Assembly (NCBI GenBank): GCA_031430015.1
Contig: JANPAR010000004.1
Span: 23,907 to 87,906, forward strand
DNA: 64,000 nt
Direction: 5' to 3'
Source: CANJDH01 sp031430015
GTDB lineage: Bacteria; Pseudomonadota; Gammaproteobacteria; Burkholderiales; JAEUOS01
Below the pieces are notes generated by a model. It had not been told where the DNA came from. It searched no databases and saw only the letters and a program-made list of their open reading frames with translations. Both the position numbers and the translations under genes were made by a program. Within the stretch, counting starts at the first letter, position 1. The number at the start of each line of letters is the position of its first letter. Below, piece after piece: positions 1-8,137 of the stretch.

Positions 1-304
1 GTTTGTGCGGCCCGTTCTTGCCGGTGGTCTTTTCCGCCGTGCCGATGCCGGCGCAATTGACGAGGCCGTTGACGCCGCCAAAGGCTTTCACCGTGGCGTC
101 CACCGCAGCTTGGCCGTCAGCTTCACTGGTGACATCACACTTGATGAAGATGCCCCCGGTCTCTTTGGCGAGCGCGTTGCCGAGATCCGCGTTGAGGTCA
201 GCGATGGCGACCTTGCCGCCGTTCGCGGCGATCAGCTTGACTGTGGCGGCGCCCAAGCCTGATGCGCCGCCAGTGACCAGAAATGCATTGCCCTTGATGT
301 CCAT
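1..304 (-). CDS. SDR-family oxidoreductase, 3-hydroxyacyl-CoA dehydrogenase type II-like (partial)
   Basis: This is the N-terminal 101 residues of a short-chain dehydrogenase; the rest lies beyond the left edge. The Rossmann nucleotide-binding motif TGGASGLG sits at residues 11-18, an Asp at 36 ends the second strand (the usual mark of NAD(H) preference), and NCAG at 83-86 is the conserved structural motif. The opening residues and the segment LVNCAGIGTAEKT resemble the HSD17B10-like 3-hydroxyacyl-CoA dehydrogenases of fatty-acid and branched amino-acid degradation, so oxidation of a 3-hydroxyacyl-CoA is the likely reaction. The catalytic Ser, Tyr and Lys are outside the window. The ATG is preceded by AAGGGAA. 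The substrate is inferred from similarity only. Confidence 0.85.
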   Translation of the reverse strand, partial: MDIKGNAFLVTGGASGLGAATVKLIAANGGKVAIADLNADLGNALAKETGGIFIKCDVTSEADGQAAVDATVKAFGGVNGLVNCAGIGTAEKTTGKNGPHK

Positions 305-461
305 GTGAGTTCCCTTGTGTGTGGATGCGAATGCGGAATTTTAGCGGCGCAAGCAAGGGTGCAAGAGCGCGAGCGGCAAACCGCCACCTGCCTGAGGCGC
401 ACTGCCGCACGCCAGTGCCCGCTTTTACCATCTTGTACCGCCGGTGCCGCTCGTTCCCAGG

Positions 462-1640
462 TTATTGCAGCGCCTGCGCACGCGCCGCCGACGCGAGATC
501 GCCCTGGCGCGCAGCCAGCAAATACCAACGCCGTGCTTCGGGCAGATTGACCGGGATCAGAATGCCATTGCTGAGCAGATCGCCAATCAATTTTTGCGTG
601 GCGGCACTGCCAGTGGCACCGAGCACGTTGGAATAGGACTGCAACTGTTTGCGGTCTTCGGCGATGGCCCATTTGGTATCGGCCAGCACGATCATGTAGG
701 CCTTGGCCAATTCGTTGCCGTGCGCGGCGGCGAGGGCCATCCAGCGGGTGCCGATGTCGCGGTCAAGTGCGGCGCCCTGGCCGAACAAAAACATCAGGCC
801 CAGATTGGCCTCGGCATCGCCATGGCTTTTTTGCGCGGCCATGCGGAAGTAGTCGCCGGCACGCTTGAAATCGGTCTCGACGCCGAGGCCTTTCCAGTAC
901 AGCACGCCAAGGTTGTTGAACCCGCGCGGTTCGCCGAGCGCAGCCGCGCGCTCATACCAGCCGCGCGCCGCGGCGAGGTCTTTTGGCACGCCCACGCCAT
1001 CGCGGTAATAATTTCCGAGGTTATCCATCGCAATCGCGAGGCCGGCGTCTGCGGCCCGTTGGTACAGCGCGATGGCGCGCGCGGGATCACGCGCCGCGCC
1101 TTCGCCGCGCGCGTAGGCATTGGCGAGCGTGTTGAGGGTGTTGGGTTCGCCGCGCGGCAGTGCCTGCTCGAGCCAGTACATCGCGCTGGCCGGGTCACGC
1201 TGCACGCCGATGCCGTCGGCATACATCACCGCGAGATTGGTTTGTGCGGCAGCGTGGCCGTTGCGCGCGCCGCGCTCGAACCAAGCCAGCGCCTGCGCGT
1301 AATCCTGTTTGATCACGTCACCATGAAAAAAGGCTGCGCCAATGCGCGCTTGCGCGGCCGGAATGTCCTGGTTTGCGGCTTTGAGAAACAGGTCAATCGC
1401 GCGCGGCAAATCACGCGGCACTTGCTTGCCGGGCAGCAATACTTCGGCGACGGCGTATTGCGCGTATTTGTTGCCGCGCGCGGCGAGCGGATCAAGCAGG
1501 CGTAAGGCGAGGGCAGCGTCGCCAATCTCGAACGCCGCCCAGCCGCTGCGCAGGCGTTCGTCGTCACTTTGGGCAACCGCAGCTGCTGCACTACCGATCA
1601 AGACGATGGTGGAAATCCATATTCCGATCGTGTGTGTCAT
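462..1640 (-). CDS. Sel1-like repeat (SLR) protein, probably secreted
   Basis: A 392-residue protein built almost wholly of about seven Sel1-type helical repeats of 36-38 residues (pattern A..NLG.LY..G.GV..D...A..WY..AA..G), covering roughly residues 45-340. Such repeats are protein-protein interaction scaffolds. The first 25 residues form a signal peptide (hydrophobic stretch, then AVA before QSDDE), which places it in the periplasm or outer membrane. I chose the ATG at 1640 over an upstream TTG at 1664 because it begins the signal peptide cleanly. It lies just downstream of the hppA terminator, so it probably has its own promoter. The partner is unknown. Confidence 0.85.
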   Translation of the reverse strand: MTHTIGIWISTIVLIGSAAAAVAQSDDERLRSGWAAFEIGDAALALRLLDPLAARGNKYAQYAVAEVLLPGKQVPRDLPRAIDLFLKAANQDIPAAQARIGAAFFHGDVIKQDYAQALAWFERGARNGHAAAQTNLAVMYADGIGVQRDPASAMYWLEQALPRGEPNTLNTLANAYARGEGAARDPARAIALYQRAADAGLAIAMDNLGNYYRDGVGVPKDLAAARGWYERAAALGEPRGFNNLGVLYWKGLGVETDFKRAGDYFRMAAQKSHGDAEANLGLMFLFGQGAALDRDIGTRWMALAAAHGNELAKAYMIVLADTKWAIAEDRKQLQSYSNVLGATGSAATQKLIGDLLSNGILIPVNLPEARRWYLLAARQGDLASAARAQALQ

Positions 1641-1673
1641 GGCAACGGGCGAGGAAGGAAGCAAAACGGGACG

Positions 1674-1699
1674 AAAAAAAAGGCGGCCCGCAGGCCACC
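1674..1699 (-). terminator. Rho-independent terminator after hppA
   Basis: On the minus strand a 7-bp stem (GGTGGCC / GGCCGCC, one G-T pair) with a four-base loop is followed by eight T. It lies 28 bases past the hppA stop codon and before the Sel1-repeat gene. Confidence 0.8.
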
Positions 1700-1726
1700 C
1701 GCAAATTCTAACGGAGCTTCAAACCA

Positions 1727-3790
1727 TCACAGCAGCGGCACGATCAGCAGTGCGACGATGTTGATGATCTTTATCAGCGGGTTAACCGCAGGGCCAGCCG
1801 TGTCTTTGTACGGGTCGCCCACGGTGTCACCGGTAACGGCCGCTTTGTGCGCGTCCGAGCCTTTGCCGCCGTAGTGGCCTTCTTCGATGTATTTCTTGGC
1901 GTTGTCCCATGCGCCGCCACCGGTACACATCGAAATCGCCACAAACAAGCCGGTAACGATGGTGCCCATCAGGACGCCGCCCAAAGCCTGCGGGCCGAGC
2001 AGCAGGCCCACCAGCACCGGCACCAGCACCGGCAGCAGCGACGGAATCATCATTTCCTTGATCGCCGCCGTGGTCAGCAGATCCACTGCACGCTCGTACT
2101 CCGGCTTGGCCGTGCCTTCCATAATGCCCTTGATCTCGCGGAACTGGCGGCGTACTTCTTCCACCACCGCACCGGCCGCGCGACCGACGGCTTCCATTGC
2201 CATCGCGCCGAAGAGGAAGGGGATCAGACCACCGATAAAGAGGCCAATCACCACCTTGTGGTCGGCGAGGTCAAATGCGAAATGCATTTTTTTCGCAGCT
2301 TCGAGCGCGTGCGTGTAGTCGGCGAAGAGCACTAGGGCGGCGAGGCCGGCCGAACCAATCGCATAGCCTTTGGTCACGGCCTTGGTCGTGTTACCGACCG
2401 CGTCGAGCGGATCAGTCACAGCGCGCACGGACTCGGGCAACTCGCTCATCTCGGCGATGCCACCCGCGTTGTCGGTGATCGGTCCGTAGGCGTCGAGTGC
2501 AACCACGAAGCCGGACATTGAAAGCATCGAAGTTGCCGCAGTGGCGAAGCCGTACAGGCCGGCAAACGCAAACGACAGGTAGATCGCCAGACACACCACG
2601 ATCACCGGCCAGCCGGTCGACTTCATCGATACGGCTATGCCGGCGATGATGTTGGTAGCATGACCCTTGGTCGATGCTTCGGCGACATACTTGACCGGAT
2701 AAAAATCGGTACCGGTGTAGTACTCCGTGATGTAAACCAGCAGGCCGGTGAGGCCGAGGCCGACCACACAGCACATCCACAAACGCCACACCGCGCCGGT
2801 GGCAAAGCCGTCGCCCGCGAGTGCCGCGTCGGGGATGAACATTTGCGTGACCGGATAAAACGCGATTAGCGAGAGCACGCCGGCCACGGCGAGGCCGCGA
2901 TACAGCGCGTTCATGATTTTGCCGCCGTCACGTGCCTTGACAAAGAAACAGCCGACGATAGAGGCTATGATCGACACCGCGCCCAGCACCAGCGGGTAAA
3001 CAATGCCCGCATCGCTTCCCTTGATCAGGAGCGCGCCAAGCACCATGGTGGCGATCAGGGTCACCGCATAGGTCTCAAACAGGTCAGCGGCCATACCGGC
3101 GCAGTCGCCGACGTTGTCACCGACGTTGTCGGCGATCACGGCGGGGTTGCGCGGGTCATCTTCGGGAATGCCGGCTTCCACTTTGCCAACCAGGTCGGCG
3201 CCGACGTCGGCACCCTTGGTGAAAATGCCGCCGCCCAGACGGGCGAAGATCGAGATCAACGAGGCACCGAAGCCCAAGCCGATCATCGGTTTCAACAAGT
3301 CGGCATTGGACATGGTCACGCCAAGGCCGTGCGGCGCGGCACCTTTGAGCACCATGTAAAAACCAACCACTCCGATCAGGCCGAGACCTACAACTAGCAT
3401 GCCGGTGATCGCGCCACCGCGGAAGGCGACGTCCAGCGCGGGAGAGATGCCGCCGGTTGCGGCCTGCGCAGTGCGCACATTGGCGCGCACCGAAACGTTC
3501 ATGCCGATGAAGCCCGCCACGCCCGAGAGAAGTGCACCGACAAAGAAGCCCGCCGCCGTCATCGGCCCCAGCACAATCCCGAGGATCACCATGATGATGA
3601 CGCCGACCACGGTGATGGTGGCGTACTGGCGCTTCAGGTAGGCCTGCGCACCCGCCTGAATTGCGGCAGCGATTTCCTGCATGCGCGCGTTGCCGGTGGG
3701 CAGGGCGAGAATCCATTTGAATGTAAAAAAGCCATACGCGACCGCGATCAAACCGCAGACGATGGCAATCCACAATGCTGCTTGAGACAT
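1727..3790 (-). CDS. hppA: K+-independent proton-translocating membrane pyrophosphatase
   Basis: This 687-residue integral membrane enzyme couples hydrolysis of pyrophosphate to proton export across the inner membrane. The substrate-binding signature runs from DVGADLVGKVE (near residue 200) through DDPRNPAVIADNVGDNVGD, with the second acidic site near the C-terminus (GDTVGDPYKDTAGP). The motif GNTTKA near residue 468 has Lys where K+-dependent enzymes have Ala, so this should be the K+-independent H+-pumping class. It is highly hydrophobic throughout, with about 16 membrane segments expected for the family. The ATG has a strong GGAGGAG ribosome site 4 bases upstream. It is a single-gene unit with its own terminator. 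Confidence 0.97.
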   Translation of the reverse strand: MSQAALWIAIVCGLIAVAYGFFTFKWILALPTGNARMQEIAAAIQAGAQAYLKRQYATITVVGVIIMVILGIVLGPMTAAGFFVGALLSGVAGFIGMNVSVRANVRTAQAATGGISPALDVAFRGGAITGMLVVGLGLIGVVGFYMVLKGAAPHGLGVTMSNADLLKPMIGLGFGASLISIFARLGGGIFTKGADVGADLVGKVEAGIPEDDPRNPAVIADNVGDNVGDCAGMAADLFETYAVTLIATMVLGALLIKGSDAGIVYPLVLGAVSIIASIVGCFFVKARDGGKIMNALYRGLAVAGVLSLIAFYPVTQMFIPDAALAGDGFATGAVWRLWMCCVVGLGLTGLLVYITEYYTGTDFYPVKYVAEASTKGHATNIIAGIAVSMKSTGWPVIVVCLAIYLSFAFAGLYGFATAATSMLSMSGFVVALDAYGPITDNAGGIAEMSELPESVRAVTDPLDAVGNTTKAVTKGYAIGSAGLAALVLFADYTHALEAAKKMHFAFDLADHKVVIGLFIGGLIPFLFGAMAMEAVGRAAGAVVEEVRRQFREIKGIMEGTAKPEYERAVDLLTTAAIKEMMIPSLLPVLVPVLVGLLLGPQALGGVLMGTIVTGLFVAISMCTGGGAWDNAKKYIEEGHYGGKGSDAHKAAVTGDTVGDPYKDTAGPAVNPLIKIINIVALLIVPLL

Positions 3791-3939
3791 TGTCTCCTCC
3801 GATGTTGTGAAAATACTTAGGGACTCTGGGCGCGGCGCTTAGGGTTGCGCGAACCACTGCGCAAGCCCCCCAGTGACTCTTGAGACTGCCTGGATCACTT
3901 TGGGTCCGTGGGTCTGGCCGCCGCCAGAAAAACTTTGTA

Positions 3940-3945
3940 ATTGTA
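3940..3945 (-). promoter_or_regulatory. possible -10 element for hppA
   Basis: TACAAT (5 of 6 to TATAAT) on the minus strand about 150 bases before the hppA start. No convincing -35 hexamer lies at 16-18 bases, so this is weak. Confidence 0.25.
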
Positions 3946-3985
3946 AAGGATTCAGCCTGCGAAGATGCTACGGCGCATGTGATGT

Positions 3986-4003
3986 GCGCCTGCAAACAGG
4001 CGC
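3986..4003 (-). other. hairpin between adk and hppA
   Basis: A perfect 7-bp inverted repeat, GCGCCTG and CAGGCGC, with a four-base loop, 13 bases past the adk stop. It has no T run, so it may be a weak terminator, an mRNA-end stabiliser or part of the hppA leader. Confidence 0.4.
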
Positions 4004-4015
4004 CCGCGCCGCAGC

Positions 4016-4669
4016 CTACTTGAGTGCGCTGAACGCGCGCGCGCGCACGGCATCGACCGCGCCCAGACCATCGATCTTGCGGTACTGCGGCGCGCCCGGC
4101 TTGCCACTTTTGGACCAGCCGGTGTAGTAGCCCACAAGGGCTTCGGTCTGTTCGTGATACACGTTGAGGCGCTTGGCGACAGTCTCTTCCCTGTCGTCGT
4201 CGCGCTGGATCAAGGGTTCGCTCGTCACATCATCGAGGCCCGCAATCTTGGGAGGGTTGAACTTGATGTGATAGGTGCGTCCGCTCGACAGATGTACGCG
4301 GCGACCGCTCATGCGCGTGACGATTTCGCGATCGGGCACGTCGATTTCGAGCACGAAGTCAATACCGACACCCGCGTCCTTCATCGCATCTGCTTGCGGA
4401 ATCGTGCGCGGAAAGCCGTCGAACAAATAGCCCTTTTGGCAATCGTCCTGCTTCAAGCGCTCCTTGACCAGGCCGATGATGATGTCATCCGACACGAGAC
4501 CGCCGGCGTCCATCACCTGTTTGGCGGCAAGGCCAAGATCGGTGCCCGCTTTCACAGCGGCACGCAGCATGTCGCCGGTGGAGATTTGTGGAATGCCGAA
4601 TCGTTCCTTGATCGCGTTGGCTTGCGTGCCTTTACCCGCGCCTGGCGGGCCCAAGAGGATGAGGCGCAT
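4016..4669 (-). CDS. adk: adenylate kinase
   Basis: Cytosolic adenylate kinase, which interconverts ATP + AMP and 2 ADP. The protein is 217 residues, the standard length of long-form bacterial enzymes. The P-loop GPPGAGKGT is at residues 7-15, the AMP-site segment DGFPRT is near 84-89, and a full LID domain lies around 122-160. The LID contains the His/Ser-type sequence rather than four Cys, so no structural zinc is expected. I chose the ATG at 4669 because it begins with the conserved MRLILLGPPG and has GGAGA 7-11 bases upstream; longer readings add only unconserved residues. It is the last gene of the lpxK–Trm112–kdsB–adk run. Confidence 0.97.
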   Translation of the reverse strand: MRLILLGPPGAGKGTQANAIKERFGIPQISTGDMLRAAVKAGTDLGLAAKQVMDAGGLVSDDIIIGLVKERLKQDDCQKGYLFDGFPRTIPQADAMKDAGVGIDFVLEIDVPDREIVTRMSGRRVHLSSGRTYHIKFNPPKIAGLDDVTSEPLIQRDDDREETVAKRLNVYHEQTEALVGYYTGWSKSGKPGAPQYRKIDGLGAVDAVRARAFSALK

Positions 4670-4752
4670 GAATGTTGTCTCCGGAAAATGGGTTTTGTTT
4701 ACGGTCGATTCTAGCGTGAAAGGGCGGTCCTCTTGGCCCCTCTTTGTGGCTG

Positions 4753-4780
4753 ACTGCTCACTGCTCACTGTTCAATGTTG
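4753..4780. repeat. 7-bp tandem repeat across the kdsB stop
   Basis: Four head-to-tail heptamers: ACTGCTC twice exactly, then ACTGTTC and AATGTTG. The kdsB stop codon (complement of 4772-4774) lies inside the array, so the last codons of kdsB are part of it. It resembles the heptanucleotide short tandem repeats known from cyanobacterial spacers. Confidence 0.8.
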
Positions 4781-5578
4781 ACTATACAAGCGGCGCACCA
4801 GCGCGAGATCGCTGGCGGTATCCACCCCGGGAGCTGCGGTGGCTGCAGTGACGTGGACGGCGACGCGGTGGCCGTGCCAGAGTGCGCGCAGTTGTTCAAG
4901 CGCCTCGAACTGTTCAATCGGGGCAGGCGCCAGCGCGGGAAACAATTTGAGAAACGCCACGCGATAGGCATAAATGCCCATATGGCGGTAGATCGGCAAG
5001 CCAGCAGGAACGGCGGACGGTACATGCTCACGCGCCGCCGCAAAGGCATCGCGCGCCCACGGAATCGCGGCGCGCGAAAAATACAGCGCCGTGTTGCGCG
5101 CGTCGAGCACCACCTTCACGATGTTGGGGTTGAACACCTCGGCCGCATCGCTCAAGGGGTGGCAAGCGGTGGCGAGTGCGCAATCGGGACGGGCCGCCAA
5201 TTCGTCCGCAACCGCGCCAATCAGCGCAGCTGCAATCAGCGGCTCATCGCCCTGCACATTGACCACGAAAGTGTCATCGGAGAGACCGAGCAGGGCAGCG
5301 GCTTCAGCGAGGCGGTCAGTGCCGGAGGCGTGATTTGCACTCGTCATCAAGGCGCGAAAGCCGTGCGCCTCGACCGCCGCTTTGATCTCGGCATCATCGG
5401 TAGCCACACACACTTGCGCTGCACCGCTCTGCGCCGCTTTTTCCGCGACGCGCACCACCATCGGTTTGCCACCGATATCGGCGAGCACCTTGTCCGCCAG
5501 GCGCGACGACGCGCGACGTGCCGGAATCAGCGCGACAAACGACGTCAAGCGAGCTGGGGCCAAGCTGGTTGGGGTCAA
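4772..5578 (-). CDS. kdsB: 3-deoxy-manno-octulosonate cytidylyltransferase (CMP-KDO synthetase)
   Basis: Activates KDO with CTP to CMP-KDO for transfer to lipid A, in the cytosol. Conserved blocks are ALIPARRASSRLADK near residues 16-30, SGTDRLAEAA, VNVQGDEPLI and NPNIVKVVLD. The protein is 268 residues, about 15-20 longer than the family norm, because residues 1-14 are encoded by a 15-bp tandem repeat. The likely start is a TTG whose bases overlap the Trm112 stop (TTGA), which implies translational coupling; other TTG codons downstream could also serve. The usual RLPGKPL motif reads RLADKVL here: the Lys is kept but both Pro and the Gly are lost. Confidence 0.93.
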   Translation of the reverse strand: MTPTSLAPARLTSFVALIPARRASSRLADKVLADIGGKPMVVRVAEKAAQSGAAQVCVATDDAEIKAAVEAHGFRALMTSANHASGTDRLAEAAALLGLSDDTFVVNVQGDEPLIAAALIGAVADELAARPDCALATACHPLSDAAEVFNPNIVKVVLDARNTALYFSRAAIPWARDAFAAAREHVPSAVPAGLPIYRHMGIYAYRVAFLKLFPALAPAPIEQFEALEQLRALWHGHRVAVHVTAATAAPGVDTASDLALVRRLYSQH

Positions 5579-5588
5579 GCGAGTTCGG
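5544..5588. repeat. 15-bp tandem repeat across the Trm112/kdsB junction
   Basis: Three 15-base units of the form GTCAAGCGAGCTGGG (5544-5558, 5559-5573, 5574-5588), differing at a few positions. The array covers the Trm112 stop, the kdsB TTG start and the first codons of kdsB, which read as three five-residue repeats beginning LTPTS, LAPAR and LTSFV. Confidence 0.85.
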
Positions 5589-5754
5589 CGTCGGTCAGCG
5601 CGCGTGCTTCTTCTTCGAGCATGACGGGGATGCCGTCGCGCACTGGATAGGCGAGGCGCGCTGAACGCGAAATCAATTCCTGCCTGTCTCGGTCGTAGAC
5701 CAGCGGCCCCTTGGTGATCGGGCAGACCAGAATTTCAAGCAGCTTGGTGTCCAC
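5575..5754 (-). CDS. Trm112-like / UPF0434 (YcaR) family protein
   Basis: A 59-residue protein starting at GTG (VDTKLLEILVCPITKGPLVY) and ending EEARALTDAELA. The opening MDxKLLEILVCPxTKGxL and the central YPVRDGIPVML are the signature of the small UPF0434/Trm112 family, always found beside kdsB and lpxK in betaproteobacteria. Eukaryotic Trm112 activates methyltransferases; the role of the bacterial form is not settled. The zinc ligands are incomplete: only one Cys is present, as is common in this family. GGAG lies 7 bases before the GTG. It overlaps the lpxK end by 20 bases and the kdsB start by 2, so the three genes are coupled. Confidence 0.92.
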   Translation of the reverse strand: MDTKLLEILVCPITKGPLVYDRDRQELISRSARLAYPVRDGIPVMLEEEARALTDAELA

Positions 5755-6826
5755 GCAGACTCTCCAGAATCAACTCGATCAACACGCCGTCGACTTGTGC
5801 CATCACTGGTAAAACCCAGATGCGATCATCATTGAGTGAAGCACATTTTAGCGCGTCCTTTTCGGTGATGATCAGGATGTCTGCATTGATCGCAGTGAGA
5901 TCAGCGCGCGTGTACGCGTGGTGGTCGGGGAATACGTGTTCGGTAAAGCTGGGGCCATGATTAACGGCAACTTCACTCACATTGGCGGTACCGTCGCCAA
6001 GACCCTTGACGCCAAGGCCCCCGGCGCGCAGGGCGGCGAAAAAGCGCGCCGGATTGCCGATGCCCGCCATGGCAGCAATGCGGCCATGTGGCGCGCGCGC
6101 AGCCAGCGCGGCGAGTGTGCTGGTGTCCGCTTGGTTGCTCAACCGGTAGCAAAGCTGCGGCACCAATTTCATCTGTTGCATGGCTGGAAAGCGTTGGTGC
6201 AAGCTGTTTTTAGCCGCAATTCCGCCAGAATCGTTGACTACCAAGGCTGTCAGGGTGGCGGCGCGTGACAAAGGCTCGCGCAATGGCCCGGCGGGCAACA
6301 GGCAACCGTTGCCTGCGCCGCGTTCGTCGAATACGGCGATCTCGATGTCGCGCGCGAGCGCGTAGTGCTGCAAGCCATCATCGCTGATGATGACGTTGAC
6401 TTCAGGGTATGCCGCGAGCAGCGTGCGGCCAGCGCGCGCACGATCGACATCAACAAATACCGGCACGCGCGCGGCCCGCGCGATCAACAGAGGTTCGTCG
6501 CCGCTGTTGGTGGGAGCGCTTTCCAGCGTGACCTCCACGCTCCCCGTTGGCTCGGTGTTGTTGCGCCCATAGCCGCGGCTGATGGCGCCAGGCCGCCAGC
6601 CCTGCTCGCGCAGCGCTTTGACCAGGGCAATCACCAACGGGGTTTTGCCGCTGCCGCCAATTGTGAGGTTGCCGACCACTATGACCGGTACCGGCAGGCG
6701 TTGCGCGGCCAGCACGCCGCTGCGGTACAAGGCGCGGCGCACGATTGCCGCACATCCGAAAAGCACGGCCAGCGGCACCAACAACACGCAGCGAACGGTA
6801 AGCCTGGGTAGCCACCAGTCGCGCAC
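5735..6826 (-). CDS. lpxK: tetraacyldisaccharide 4'-kinase
   Basis: Phosphorylates the 4' position of the tetraacyl disaccharide to make lipid IVA, at the cytosolic face of the inner membrane. The protein is 363 residues. An N-terminal hydrophobic anchor (residues 10-32) is followed by the kinase Walker A region GNLTIGGSGKTP and the conserved RGYGR segment. The product feeds the KDO transfer step that depends on the neighbouring kdsB. The start is GTG with no clear ribosome site. Its last 20 bases overlap the Trm112-like gene. Confidence 0.96.
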   Translation of the reverse strand: MRDWWLPRLTVRCVLLVPLAVLFGCAAIVRRALYRSGVLAAQRLPVPVIVVGNLTIGGSGKTPLVIALVKALREQGWRPGAISRGYGRNNTEPTGSVEVTLESAPTNSGDEPLLIARAARVPVFVDVDRARAGRTLLAAYPEVNVIISDDGLQHYALARDIEIAVFDERGAGNGCLLPAGPLREPLSRAATLTALVVNDSGGIAAKNSLHQRFPAMQQMKLVPQLCYRLSNQADTSTLAALAARAPHGRIAAMAGIGNPARFFAALRAGGLGVKGLGDGTANVSEVAVNHGPSFTEHVFPDHHAYTRADLTAINADILIITEKDALKCASLNDDRIWVLPVMAQVDGVLIELILESLRGHQAA

Positions 6827-6837
6827 GAGTGAGGAGA

Positions 6838-6885
6838 GCAGGGACAGGGGTAGAGAGAGGGTCAGGGCAGGGACAGAAGTGTCCC
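6838..6885. repeat. GCAGGGACAG direct repeat and hairpin between exbD and lpxK
   Basis: GCAGGGACAG occurs exactly at 6838-6847 and 6867-6876 within a purine-rich spacer. The second copy also forms a perfect 6-bp hairpin (GGGACA, four-base loop, TGTCCC; 6870-6885). There is no T run, so it does not look like a full terminator. Confidence 0.6.
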
Positions 6886-6888
6886 AGC

Positions 6889-7308
6889 CTACTTCGTTGT
6901 AGTGCTCTGCGTGGTGAATGTCACCTGGCCGAGACCAGCCATTTGCGAGGCCTGCATCACCACCACCACCGCCTGGTGGGTCGCTTGCGCGTCGGCGTTG
7001 ATCACCACCACCGGGTCTTTCTTGCCGGCAGCGGCCGCCTTGAGATCAGCGGAGAGGCCATCGACATTCGTGAATGCGATGGTCTTGCCGTTGATCGCAT
7101 ACTTGCTGCCCGCCGTGATGCCGACGTTGACTTCATTTGGTCGTTCCAATTGCTTCTCGGCATCTGCTGTTGGCAGGTTGATCTGCAGCTCAGCGTACTT
7201 GGAATAGGTCGTGGTGACCATCAAAAAAATCAGGATCACCAGCAGCACGTCGATCAAGGGGATGAAATTGATCTCCGGCTCTTCAGGTGCTTTGCGGCGG
7301 AAATTCAT
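6889..7308 (-). CDS. exbD: ExbD/TolR-type biopolymer transport protein
   Basis: The 139-residue peptidoglycan-binding partner of the ExbB/TolQ proton channel. A short cytosolic N-terminus (MNFRRKAPEEPEINFIPLIDVLLVILIF) leads into one transmembrane helix whose Asp (PLIDVLLV) is the proton-carrying residue of the family; the remaining 100 residues are periplasmic. With exbB it supplies proton-motive energy to a TonB-like partner or another envelope machine. No tonB is visible here, so the energised system is unknown. It lies 93 bases downstream of exbB. Confidence 0.93.
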   Translation of the reverse strand: MNFRRKAPEEPEINFIPLIDVLLVILIFLMVTTTYSKYAELQINLPTADAEKQLERPNEVNVGITAGSKYAINGKTIAFTNVDGLSADLKAAAAGKKDPVVVINADAQATHQAVVVVMQASQMAGLGQVTFTTQSTTTK

Positions 7309-7316
7309 GGTGCGTT

Positions 7317-7338
7317 TGTCTTATGGCTGTCTTGTGGT
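7317..7338. repeat. 11-bp tandem duplication between exbB and exbD
   Basis: Two adjacent 11-base units, TGTCTTATGGC and TGTCTTGTGGT, just upstream of the exbD start. Nothing else is seen in this 93-base spacer. Confidence 0.45.
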
Positions 7339-7401
7339 TCGTGGCAGAGCAGGGGCAGACCGGTGCTGGTGCAACGAGGCAATGGCCGCTGCAGTGCGCG
7401 G

Positions 7402-8010
7402 TCAGGCCTTGCGGTCGCCGTGCGCGAGGTCGAGCAGCTTGATCGCACTTTGTTCCATCTCGACCACGTAGTCTTCGACGCAACCGCGGAAGTAGCGGTA
7501 AAAAATCAGCGCAGGCACGGCAATCATGATGCCGAAGCCGGTGTTGTAGAGCGCGACCGAAATGCCGTGGGCGAGCGCTTGCGGGTTGGTGCCGGAGGGC
7601 GACTGGCTGCCGAAAATTTCGATCATGCCGACCACCGTGCCGAACAATCCCATCAGCGGCGATGCGGTGGCGATGGTGCCGAGACCGTTGAGAAAGCGTT
7701 CGAGTTCATGCGTGACGATGCGACCGGACTCTTCTATCGCTTCCTTCATTACATAGCGCGAGCTTTTGTCATTGCGCAGACCGGCGGCGAGCACACGACC
7801 AAGGGGAGAATTGTTTTCGACCTTATCGATCACTTCGGAGGTGATCTGCTTGTTTTTGTACAGGCCGAGCACCTCGGGCAGCAGTTGCGCGGGCAGCACT
7901 TTGGATTTGCGCAAAGCCAGCAGGCGTTCGATAATCAGCGCCACCGAGATGATCGAAGCGAGCAGCAGCGGGTAAATTGGCCAGCCCGCTTCATTGATGA
8001 TTTTCCACAC
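7402..8010 (-). CDS. exbB: MotA/TolQ/ExbB proton channel family protein
   Basis: A 202-residue inner-membrane protein with three transmembrane segments (about residues 10-30, 115-140 and 155-180). The conserved channel segment ATASPLMGLFGTVVGMIEIF and the later NTGFGIMIAVPALIFY are family hallmarks. It forms the proton-conducting ring with ExbD. The start is GTG with AAGGGA 9 bases upstream. It is divergent from xseA; the 238-base spacer holds DnaA-box-like sequences and a 15-bp duplication. Confidence 0.94.
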   Translation of the reverse strand: MWKIINEAGWPIYPLLLASIISVALIIERLLALRKSKVLPAQLLPEVLGLYKNKQITSEVIDKVENNSPLGRVLAAGLRNDKSSRYVMKEAIEESGRIVTHELERFLNGLGTIATASPLMGLFGTVVGMIEIFGSQSPSGTNPQALAHGISVALYNTGFGIMIAVPALIFYRYFRGCVEDYVVEMEQSAIKLLDLAHGDRKA

Positions 8011-8112
8011 AGCGCAAATCCCTTTACAAAATGATGTCAGTTAGGCGCGCACCGCATCGGCTGCGGCGATACTCCCTGAGAACGGCAGCAAGTGTAGCCG
8101 AAACATCGCGCT

Positions 8113-8137
8113 CTTATCCACACATGCGGTGGATAAG
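8113..8137. promoter_or_regulatory. perfect inverted repeat of DnaA-box-like sites
   Basis: CTTATCCAC and GTGGATAAG form a perfect 9-bp palindrome with a 7-base loop. The left arm extends into TTATCCACA, an exact match to the DnaA-box consensus; the right arm matches 8 of 9. A further partial copy (TGTGGAAAT) follows on the right. It lies between the divergent exbB and xseA genes, so it could be a DnaA-responsive regulatory site. Confidence 0.55.

Noticed and set aside
444..1505. Long plus-strand reading frame opposite the Sel1-repeat gene
   Set aside because: It is a high-GC shadow of the Sel1-repeat gene: no start signal, no recognisable domain, and codon bias fits the minus strand.
6889..8010. 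Complete TonB uptake system
   Set aside because: Only ExbB and ExbD are present; no tonB or receptor gene is visible, so the energised partner cannot be named.
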